From the NCBI GenBank assembly GCA_963825615.1, contig CAWGTV010000008.1, positions 124,001 to 188,000 of the forward strand: a DNA stretch of 64,000 bases. Direction: 5' to 3'. Shown one piece after another: positions 46,649-53,965 of the stretch. How positions within the stretch are numbered: the first letter of the stretch is position 1; each line of letters opens with the position of its first letter. The notes beneath the pieces are model-generated. The model did not search any database, was not told the origin of the DNA, and saw only the letters and a list, made by a program, of their open reading frames with translations. The DNA comes from JAHEDT01 sp963825615. Its GTDB lineage: Bacteria > Desulfobacterota > Desulfuromonadia > Desulfuromonadales > BM103. A program made the position numbers and the translations under genes.

Positions 46649-48454
46649 TTACCGGCAGAGATAACTGATGATCTCGTCGATGAACTCGCCGCCGAACCGC
46701 TGCAGCTTGTGCCGGCCAACGCCGTTGATCGCCATGAGCGCCGCTTCGTCGGTGGGCATCTTCGCCGCCATCTCCGCCAGGGTCGCGTCGCCGAAAATCA
46801 CGTACGGCGGCACCCCGGCGTCATCGGCAAGCTGCTTGCGCCGCACGCGCAGGGCGTCGAACAGCTCGTCGTCGTAATCAAAATCGCCGACCTGCGGCTT
46901 ACCCTTCTTCTGCAGCGTCTTCACCCGGATACGCGGCTTGGCTAACACCAGGTGCTCCTCGCCACGCAACAACGGTCGGGCGGCCTCAGTCAGTTTCAGA
47001 ACCGAGTAGGCGGCAACATCCTGCACCAGATAGCCACGGTGAATCAGCTGGCGGATCAGGCTGTTCCAGGCCTCGGCAACCTTCTCGGCACCGATGCCGT
47101 ACGTCGAGAGCTTATCGTGTTGCAATTCACGAATGCGCTGGGTCTGCGCGCCACGCAGCACGTCGACCACGTGGCCGACGCCGAAGCGCTGGCCGACCCG
47201 GTACACGCAGGAGAGCGCTTTCTGGGCATCGACTGTCGCGTCGTAGGTTTCCGGCGGGTTGAGGCAGATATCACAGTTGCCGCAGTCTGCTTTGAGGCGT
47301 TCGCCGAAGTAGCCGAGCAACACCCGCCGCCGGCAGGTCTGCGCCTCGCCGAAACCGACCATCGCCTGCAGCTTGTGCAGTTCGATGCGTTTCTGCTCGG
47401 GGTTGCCGCCCTTGTCAATCAGGCCGCGGCTGATTGCTATGTCGCCGTAACCGAACAGCAGCAGGGCCTCGGCCGGCAGGCCGTCACGCCCGGAACGCCC
47501 GGTCTCCTGGTAATAGCTCTCGATGTTTTTCGGCAGGTCATAATGCACCACAAAGCGCACGTTCGGCTTGTCGATGCCCATGCCAAAGGCAACGGTCGCC
47601 ACGACGATCTGGATGTCGTCGCGCAGGAACGTCTCCTGCACCTGCCTGCGCTCCTGGTCGCCCAGGCCGGCATGGTAGGCGCGGGCCTTGAAACCGGCAG
47701 CCGCCAGGCGGTCGGCGACCTCTTCGACCCGCTTGCGCGAGAGGGCGTAAATGATCCCCGCCTCCTCGGGGTGTCCGGCAAGAAACGCCAGCAGTTGGTC
47801 GAACGGCTTCTGCTTTTCGACCACAGTGTAGCGGATGTTCGGCCGATCAAAGCCGGCGATGAAACAGCGCGCCTGCTGCAGGCCAAGCCGCTGCAGCACG
47901 TCCTGCCGGGTCTGGGGATCGGCAGTGGCGGTCAGGCCGATCATCGGCACTGCAGGAAAGTGCTGGCGCAGCTGACCAAGCTGCACGTATTCCGGGCGGA
48001 AATCGTGTCCCCACTGGGAAACGCAGTGGGCCTCGTCGATGGCAAACAGGGAGATCTGAAGCCCCTTGACCCGATCGAGGAAGCCGTCGTTGAGCAGGCG
48101 CTCCGGAGCCACATAGAGCAGATCGAGTTCCCCGGCCTGCAGTCGGGCCAGGATCTGGCGGGACTCCGCCGCCTTGAGGGATGAATTGTAGAACGCTGCG
48201 CGGACGCCGTTGGCCAGAAGGGCGTCAACCTGGTCCTTCATCAGGGAGATCAGCGGCGACACCACGATCGCCACACCTTCACGATGCAGGGCAGGAATCT
48301 GGTAGCAGAGGGACTTGCCGCCGCCGGTCGGCATCAGGACAAAAGCATCCTGACCCGAGATCAGCGTCTCGACAATCTCTCCTTGCTGGGGGCGGTAATT
48401 GCTGTAGCCGAAGACCTCTAGCAGGGTCCGGCGTGGATCGGTCGGCTTTGACAT
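46649..48454 (-). CDS. recQ: ATP-dependent DNA helicase RecQ
   Basis: 601 residues from ATG 48454 (MSKPTDPRRTLLEVFGY). Helicase motifs: PTGGGKSLC (Walker A, near 52), DEAHC (near 145), GRSGRDG (near 328). RecQ-Ct zinc site: CRRRVLLGYFGE, C-G-N-C-D-I-C (CGNCDIC) near 395. Winged helix, then a full HRDC domain to the end (GVGRHKLQRFGGEF). The C-terminus is normal. Repair helicase acting with RecJ and topoisomerase III. Confidence 0.95.
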   Translation of the reverse strand: MSKPTDPRRTLLEVFGYSNYRPQQGEIVETLISGQDAFVLMPTGGGKSLCYQIPALHREGVAIVVSPLISLMKDQVDALLANGVRAAFYNSSLKAAESRQILARLQAGELDLLYVAPERLLNDGFLDRVKGLQISLFAIDEAHCVSQWGHDFRPEYVQLGQLRQHFPAVPMIGLTATADPQTRQDVLQRLGLQQARCFIAGFDRPNIRYTVVEKQKPFDQLLAFLAGHPEEAGIIYALSRKRVEEVADRLAAAGFKARAYHAGLGDQERRQVQETFLRDDIQIVVATVAFGMGIDKPNVRFVVHYDLPKNIESYYQETGRSGRDGLPAEALLLFGYGDIAISRGLIDKGGNPEQKRIELHKLQAMVGFGEAQTCRRRVLLGYFGERLKADCGNCDICLNPPETYDATVDAQKALSCVYRVGQRFGVGHVVDVLRGAQTQRIRELQHDKLSTYGIGAEKVAEAWNSLIRQLIHRGYLVQDVAAYSVLKLTEAARPLLRGEEHLVLAKPRIRVKTLQKKGKPQVGDFDYDDELFDALRVRRKQLADDAGVPPYVIFGDATLAEMAAKMPTDEAALMAINGVGRHKLQRFGGEFIDEIISYLCR

Positions 48455-48594
48455 GGGAAAACAACCTCGTGGGGTGGTGCGACGCAACGGCGCCAATAAC
48501 ATTGCAAGAGTCAAAATGAACCGTCAGCATACCGTCATGCTGCGGTCTGATCAAGTCAGTTCTCGGGTTTTACGGGGAACTGTTCAATGGCCAG

Positions 48595-49347
48595 TTACAA
48601 CCGCGCTCTCCCCTTTAGCATCTGCAACAGCCACCACGCGGCCATGGCTGCGGCCAGGTGTTTGAGCGTGTGACCACTGATCCCCCCGGTGAGTTTGAAC
48701 ACGGTCCGGTCAAAGAACTCGAGCAGCTTGGCGAAGAGGTACCAGCCACCGACCATCCAGTAGTCTGCACCGCGGCTCCAGCGCGGCGGGTACATCAGTA
48801 GCACCAGCGGCAGCAGGATTATCGGCAGGAACTGCACCAGCCCATAGAAACGCAGGTCGCCCCGGCCAAGCCGCTCAGTATACATCCACCAGAAGACGGA
48901 ACCGACTCCGACTGCCAGCAACGGCCAAAGGAGGCGCCGACCCCAATCGACATTGACACGCTCCCCCAAAACCAGGGAAGCCAACCCCATGAACGCCACG
49001 GTCATCGGCAGGCGATCCCAGACCAAGGTAATATTGTCCGGCTGTAGGTGATAAAAGGCGGAGCCGAACGCCGTCAGCATGACTCCAAGGAAAAACAACG
49101 CTATGGCCGGACGCGATGCTGCATCAAACTGTAACTTTCGCGCAGCCAGCTGGACAAGGCCAGTCAGGCCAATGACCAGGAAAGGCAGGTTGGAGAGGAC
49201 ATCAAGCAGGTTTGGTATGCCAGCAAACGTCCGCCGGTCGGCGAACTCATGATAGGCGAGGTCCTGTGGGATCGGGTCGAGCAGCAGCACACCGGCTACG
49301 GTCATAATGGTCACCAGCAGCAGACCGCCCTTGAACACTGCATTCAT
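48595..49347 (-). CDS. Ceramidase-like (CREST family) integral membrane protein
   Basis: 250 residues from ATG 49347 with GGAGAG upstream. Seven predicted membrane segments. Putative metal-hydrolase residues of the alkaline-ceramidase-like CREST family: YHEFADRR near the first loop, SAFYHLQPDN mid-protein, and HTLKHLAAA at the end (two His). These bacterial members are uncharacterised amide or phospholipid hydrolases. The match is by pattern; the substrate is unknown. Confidence 0.75.
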   Translation of the reverse strand: MNAVFKGGLLLVTIMTVAGVLLLDPIPQDLAYHEFADRRTFAGIPNLLDVLSNLPFLVIGLTGLVQLAARKLQFDAASRPAIALFFLGVMLTAFGSAFYHLQPDNITLVWDRLPMTVAFMGLASLVLGERVNVDWGRRLLWPLLAVGVGSVFWWMYTERLGRGDLRFYGLVQFLPIILLPLVLLMYPPRWSRGADYWMVGGWYLFAKLLEFFDRTVFKLTGGISGHTLKHLAAAMAAWWLLQMLKGRARL

Positions 49348-49498
49348 CTTCAGCTCTCCCTGCTCACAAAGCTCAAGGGTGCCGGGCATCCCCTTACGAA
49401 AACCATTGTTTGCCAAGGATTAGTGTGCAAAGGGGCTAAAATTATTATCCAGCCCCCTGGGAATCTGTCTGATCAAGCTGCAACCGGTCTCAGCAGCA

Positions 49499-50578
49499 TC
49501 ACTCCCACAATTTCTGCCTAAAAGCCAGGTCGAGCAGAACTAAGGCGGCCATCGACTCGACGATCGGTACGGCGCGCGGCACAACACAGGGGTCATGGCG
49601 CCCCTTGGCTTCCAAGGTCACCGGCTTGCCGTCAAAGTCAACGGTCTGCTGGGGCTGACCGATCGTCGCCACCGGCTTGAAGGCGACCCTGAACAGCAAC
49701 GGTTCACCACTGGAAATGCCACCCAAGGTGCCGCCGGCGTTGTTGGTCACCGTGCCGAGCCGCGTGCCCTTCAGCACGAAGGGGTCGTTGTGCTGGGAAC
49801 CGCGCAGCTGCGTGCCGGCAAAACCAGAGCCGATCTCGAAGCCCTTGGTGGCTGGCAGTGACAGCATCGCCCTGGCAAGCATGGCTTCGAGCTTATCAAA
49901 CACCGGCTCCCCCCAGCCGGCCGGCACGTTGCGGCAGACGCAGGAGACTACGCCACCGATGGAATCCTTGGCGGCCAGCACTTCTCGCACCAGCGCCTCC
50001 ATACGTGCGGCAGACGCCTTCTCCGGACAGCGCGACAGGGTAGCGTCGACCTGCGCCCGATTGACTGTGTCAGGGTCGACAACAGACGCCTGTTCGGCGC
50101 CGATCGAGCTGACCCAGGCGATGATCTCAACCCCCCACCTTTCACGCAGAATCTTCTCGGCAATAGCACCGGCAGCCACCCGGCCGATAGTTTCACGGGC
50201 GCTGGAGCGGCCACCACCGCTGCTGGCGCGGTTGCCGTACTTGGACTGATAGGTAAAGTCAGCATGGGAGGGACGCGGCACCTTGTCCATCTCGCCATAA
50301 TCGCCGGGGCGCTGGTCCTTGTTGTGCACCAGCAGGCCGATCGGCGTGCCAAGCGTCAGGCCATTCTCCACCCCCGAGAGGATGGTCACCCGGTCCGCTT
50401 CTTCGCGTGGCGTGGTGAGGTCACTCTGCCCCGGGCGGCGCCGGTCGAGTTGCGGCTGGATATCAGCTTCGGACAACTGCAAACCGGCAGGGCAGCCATC
50501 GACAATGGCACCGACCCCGATGCCATGGGATTCACCAAACGTACTGACGCGAAACAAGGTACCGATTGAACTGGACAT
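49499..50578 (-). CDS. aroC: Chorismate synthase AroC
   Basis: Last shikimate-pathway step: EPSP to chorismate with reduced FMN. 359 residues. Family signatures FGESHGIGVGAIVDGCPAG at the start, NRASSGGGRSSARETI near 116 and RHDPCVVPRAVPIVES near 330. It starts MSSSIGTLFRVSTFGESHG. Bifunctionality cannot be judged. Stands alone. Confidence 0.95.
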   Translation of the reverse strand: MSSSIGTLFRVSTFGESHGIGVGAIVDGCPAGLQLSEADIQPQLDRRRPGQSDLTTPREEADRVTILSGVENGLTLGTPIGLLVHNKDQRPGDYGEMDKVPRPSHADFTYQSKYGNRASSGGGRSSARETIGRVAAGAIAEKILRERWGVEIIAWVSSIGAEQASVVDPDTVNRAQVDATLSRCPEKASAARMEALVREVLAAKDSIGGVVSCVCRNVPAGWGEPVFDKLEAMLARAMLSLPATKGFEIGSGFAGTQLRGSQHNDPFVLKGTRLGTVTNNAGGTLGGISSGEPLLFRVAFKPVATIGQPQQTVDFDGKPVTLEAKGRHDPCVVPRAVPIVESMAALVLLDLAFRQKLWE

Positions 50579-50889
50579 CTTCGAACCCCCTAATGAATTT
50601 TACGCATTATAAACGATTCGGCGTTTCAGGGAAGCCTGGAAGGGAAAAATCCAAACAGGTTTCCTCATAATTTCATCGACCACGCATTGCACGGGGTTGC
50701 ATACGCATAACGCGCCTCATAACTCTCACAGGATTTCTAGCTCATCATAGTTGTCATCTTACTCGCCAATCGAGCGATTCTGGCCCTAAACCATTAGGTG
50801 TGCTACTGTTTTGATTGACATAAAGTATTATTCCTTTGGACTGGTCGTGGTTATATTGCAGTGTTTATGAAAACCCAAGGAGCGGAACG

Positions 50890-51279
50890 ATGACCATAAA
50901 CGTGGTTGATATCATTGTCGAGAGGAAAGGCATGATACTCTTGACCAAAAGGGGCAACTTTTGGATCTTGCCCGGAGGTGAGATTGAGCCGGGCGGAGAC
51001 GAGATGAAGTGCCTGGAAGAAGTCGTTGCCAAAGAGATGAATGACCGCATCGCTACTGTTTTCAGAAAACTCGAAAAAACCATCAAAGGGCCTTCACCCG
51101 TTCGGCCGGGTGACGTCGAAGTCTCTGTCTATGTCGGCGACATTAGCAGCGAAAAGATGTCTTCCGTAAGGGATTGCAATGCGCATTGGTTTCGCAGGGA
51201 AAGCATCCCCGCACTCAGACTTTCCAATATTACCAAGGAAATATTGGAATATTACTTTGCTGAAGATAAGGACGCGTAA
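50890..51279 (+). CDS. Nudix-fold protein with degenerate Nudix box
   Basis: 129 residues from ATG 50890 behind AAGGAG. The overall fold matches Nudix hydrolases (MTINVVDIIVERKGMILLT, FWILPGGEIEPGG, SVYVGDISSEKM, HWFRRESIPAL). The box reads PGGEIEPGGDEMKCLEEVVAKEM, split here as PGGEIEPGG and CLEEVVAKEM: the expected Arg and the final Glu pair and Gly of REUxEExGU are changed, so catalysis may be lost or altered. Alternative: a transcription-linked Nudix-like sensor. Monocistronic with a terminator after it. Confidence 0.7.
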   Translation: MTINVVDIIVERKGMILLTKRGNFWILPGGEIEPGGDEMKCLEEVVAKEMNDRIATVFRKLEKTIKGPSPVRPGDVEVSVYVGDISSEKMSSVRDCNAHWFRRESIPALRLSNITKEILEYYFAEDKDA

Positions 51280-51379
51280 TTTTTTTTGGGCAAAAAATGC
51301 CCGACCTGTCTCAGAAACACAACTGCTGAGGCAAGACGCAACGTAACATTTAGGAAGCGCCTTTTATCCTAAAGAAATT

Positions 51380-51414
51380 CGGCCGCCAGGGTTTATTCCT
51401 TGACGGCCGTTTCT
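51380..51414 (+). terminator. Terminator after the Nudix-like gene
   Basis: CGGCCGCCAGGG-TTTATT-CCTTGACGGCCG stem with one mismatch and one G-T pair, then TTTCT, about 100 bases beyond the stop. Confidence 0.6.
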
Positions 51415-51460
51415 ATAAGTTAAGAAAAATAAAAGGCAAAAGAATCGTTTGCTCTTTCAA

Positions 51461-51940
51461 TTACTGCCCGCCTTGCTTCTGAAATAATTCCTCAAGTTTT
51501 GTATCGACAGACTTGTCTTTTGAGTGCCCTGAGGCCGCTACTGGCAGAGCAATTGACGTTGAGTCTTGCTGCCCCGGAGCTATAAAGTGATGAAATCTCT
51601 ACATGCCAGAGCCCGCCCATCGTAAGCAAGACAACACCCTCGTACCGCCCAGCTTGAAGACGCCTTAATTGGAGGTTTGTTGTTCGGCATGGCCATCGCT
51701 GGCATCGTCAAAGCACAGGTGATTTTTGCCCTTGAATGGGGGCCCCGGCCTGATTTGATACGGCAATCGTTACCGGTAGTGGCGTCAGCACTTCCACGAC
51801 TTCTGACTCAATCCTCAGTTCATAAATATTGCCAGAAGCAGAGGTTGCACTGAAATGATTTTCTGCAGCATCAGCACACTACATTGCCGGAATTGACAGT
51901 GTCAGCAAGAGAAACAAAAACAAAAAAATTTGTCATCCAT
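51461..51940 (-). pseudogene. Broken YtkA/FixH-like exported protein
   Basis: Read on the minus strand through three frames, one coherent small exported protein emerges. A signal-like stretch FLFLFLLLTLSIPAM is broken by TAG, then CADAAENHF, ATSASGNIYELRIESEVVEV and LTPLPVTIAVSNQAGAPI. After a frame change come LTMPAMAMPNNKPPIKA (the Met-rich motif of YtkA-like domains), then in another frame GRYEGVVLLTMGGLWHVEIS, and a last stretch up to TAA 51461. Three or more frame or stop lesions make this a decayed gene or an error-rich stretch. YtkA-like proteins are thought to bind copper; no partner gene is near. Confidence 0.65.
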
Positions 51941-52136
51941 AATATCCCTTGTTCATAACATGACCGATTCTAAACACCACCTATCAAAGAGGCAAGAGAT
52001 GTTCGGTACAGCTCTTAAAATACAGGATTAATTGTCAATGCCCCCATATAACGCTACAACAGATTCTTATAAAGCCCCCTGCAATTCATGCTTCGAGATT
52101 CAAAGATCTTTTTGGGGAGGGCTCCATAGCCAGGTA

Positions 52137-52808
52137 TCAGCGCCCGAAGGCTTCACAAAGTTCGATAATGTTGGCAACCGTCAGCGTCGGCTGAATCTCC
52201 CAGGGGTCGAAGACCGACTGCGGCGAACGCTTGACCCAGGCACCGCGCATACCGGCGGAAATGGCACCGATGACATCAAAGGGGTTGCCGGAGATCAACC
52301 AGGCTTCGCAACCTCCGGCACCGGCCTGGCGCAGGAAGTGAGCATAAACCGCCGGGTTCGGCTTGAAGCTCTTGATCTCGTCAGTACTAACCACGCCCTC
52401 GAGATACTGGTCAATGCGCGCATGCGTCAGCAGGTTGCGCACATCGTCGGGCTTGCCATTGGAGAAAGCATACAGTCTGCAACCATCGGCTTTGAGCTGT
52501 GCCAGGCCCTGCTCGGCATCGCTGAAGGCGGGCAGGTAACGGTATGCTTCCAGAAGGCCGGTGCGCTCCGCAACGCTCATTTCAACTTGGAAGGTGGCAC
52601 AGCAGAATTCCAGAGCATGACGGGTGCAGGCAGAGAAGTCCTGGTAGTTCTGCATCAATCCCCGGCGAAAGGAATATTCGAGCTGCTTGGTCCGCCAGAG
52701 GGAGGAAAAGGACGCTGCCCGGTCACCGATGAGTTTTTCCAGAGCCGCGACGATCCCGGCCGTATCGATGAGGGTACCGTAGACATCGAAGGCAATGATC
52801 TTTGACAT
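52137..52808 (-). CDS. HAD-superfamily hydrolase, haloacid-dehalogenase type II-like
   Basis: 223 residues from ATG 52808 with GGAGAAAG. Motif I FDVYGTLID (nucleophile Asp8), motif II LYAFSNGKPDD near 115, Lys in EIKSFKPNPAVY near 150, motif IV SGNPFDVIGAISAG near 175. The cap pattern and SNGKP match L-2-haloacid dehalogenase family members. The true substrate may be another halide, phosphate or ester compound; the family is broad. Confidence 0.85.
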   Translation of the reverse strand: MSKIIAFDVYGTLIDTAGIVAALEKLIGDRAASFSSLWRTKQLEYSFRRGLMQNYQDFSACTRHALEFCCATFQVEMSVAERTGLLEAYRYLPAFSDAEQGLAQLKADGCRLYAFSNGKPDDVRNLLTHARIDQYLEGVVSTDEIKSFKPNPAVYAHFLRQAGAGGCEAWLISGNPFDVIGAISAGMRGAWVKRSPQSVFDPWEIQPTLTVANIIELCEAFGR

Positions 52809-52984
52809 GACTTTCTCCACGCTTTAGAGTGTTGCGAACAGCTAACCCCATGAGGCTGATCAGATTATATTAAAGGGTCGGCAACAATTTCCGGGACTTC
52901 ACTGCTCAGACATTGTCATCAGCAGGCAGGAACGTTACTATAACATTTAGTTGTCATGCAGGATTCACCAAGGAGGGCCAGGCT

Positions 52985-53725
52985 TTGCGTAAAATCTCCA
53001 TAGAACTGGTGCCGCGAAATGCGGAGACGCTCTCTCAGGAGCTACACCAGATCCGGGAGCATTTCCCGGCGATTGACACGATCAACATCCCCGACCTGCT
53101 CAAGTTCTCACTGCGCAGCTGGGAAGCCTGCGGACAGGCCAGGGCACTCTTCCCCCACGCCATCCCTCACTTGCGTGCCATCGACTTCGATTTGAGCAAA
53201 CCCTTCCCTTTGGTAGAGACCTTCGCACGGCATGGCATTGACAGCGTCCTGGTGATCGCCGGCGATCAGCCCCAGGACATGTCGCGCCGGGTCTACCGCA
53301 CCAGTTCGGTCGCATTGATTCGGGCCCTCAAGGCCCAGGTGCCCGACCTGAAAATCTATGCCGGCATCGACCCCTACCGCTCCGGCATCAAGGACGAGCT
53401 CGACTACGTTAAACGCAAGCTCGATGCCGGCGTCGCCGGCTTCTTCACCCAGCCGTTCTTCGACCTGCGCCTGATGGAGATCTACCGCGACCTGCTGGCA
53501 GGCCTCGAGGTCTTCTGGGGGATCAGCCCGGTCATGAGCGAGCGCAGCAAGGACTACTGGGACAATCTCAACAACGCCATTTTCCCGCCGGACTTCGCGC
53601 CGACCCTCAAGTGGAACCGCAACTTCGCCAGGCAAGCGCTGGAATTCGTCGAGAAGACTGACTCGAGTCTCTACTTCATGCCGATCCGCGTCGACCTTGT
53701 CGCCTACCTAGACGGCCTGATCTGA
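52985..53725 (+). CDS. metF: Methylenetetrahydrofolate reductase-like protein MetF
   Basis: Reduces methylene-THF to methyl-THF, the methyl donor for methionine synthase encoded nearby. 246 residues from a TTG start at 52985 with AAGGAGG eight bases before; the frame is open further up without similarity. TIM-barrel pattern: IDTINIPDLL, SVLVIAGDQPQDMS, KIYAGIDPYRSG, GVAGFFTQPFFDLRLME. It is about 40 residues shorter than typical MetF, missing part of the C-terminus. Transcribed convergently with rubredoxin and the metH genes. The short form is known from acetogens and delta-proteobacteria where partners supply electrons; partner not seen. Confidence 0.8.
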   Translation: MRKISIELVPRNAETLSQELHQIREHFPAIDTINIPDLLKFSLRSWEACGQARALFPHAIPHLRAIDFDLSKPFPLVETFARHGIDSVLVIAGDQPQDMSRRVYRTSSVALIRALKAQVPDLKIYAGIDPYRSGIKDELDYVKRKLDAGVAGFFTQPFFDLRLMEIYRDLLAGLEVFWGISPVMSERSKDYWDNLNNAIFPPDFAPTLKWNRNFARQALEFVEKTDSSLYFMPIRVDLVAYLDGLI

Positions 53726-53741
53726 TCAAGCAGCCGGGGAG

Positions 53742-53900
53742 TCAGTCGAGCGGGTCGAACTGCCCTTTGTCGGCATAGCACAAGGGGCAGACCCAGTTGT
53801 CCGGCAGCTCGTCGAAGGCCGTTCCCGGGGCGATGTCGTTCATCGGGTCGCCCACAGCCGGATCGTAGATGTAACCGCAGTTGGCACAGATATATCGCAC
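53742..53900 (-). CDS. Rubredoxin
   Basis: 52 residues from GTG 53900 with a near-perfect AAAGGAGG site. Iron ligands in ICANCGYIYD and VCPLCYADK; the core AVGDPMNDIAPGTAFDELPDNW is the rubredoxin signature in two halves. Oddity: the second knuckle reads CPLCY, whereas the position after the last Cys is normally Gly, which shapes the N-H...S bond and reduction potential. It lies just downstream of metH on the same strand and might supply electrons for its reactivation or for other reactions. One-electron carrier in the cytoplasm. Confidence 0.92.
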   Translation of the reverse strand: MRYICANCGYIYDPAVGDPMNDIAPGTAFDELPDNWVCPLCYADKGQFDPLD

Positions 53901-53965
53901 AAAACCTCCTTTGCCTGTTTCACAGTCCCATTCAAAATTAAGAATTCAAAATTCAAAAATGTCAC

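Noticed and set aside
46952..48184. Plus-strand open frame of 410 codons opposite recQ, and the 664-codon one opposite the ABC-F gene (57811-59805)
   Set aside because: Mirror frames of strong genes; amino-acid composition is typical of antisense shadows (runs of H, Q, G, R).
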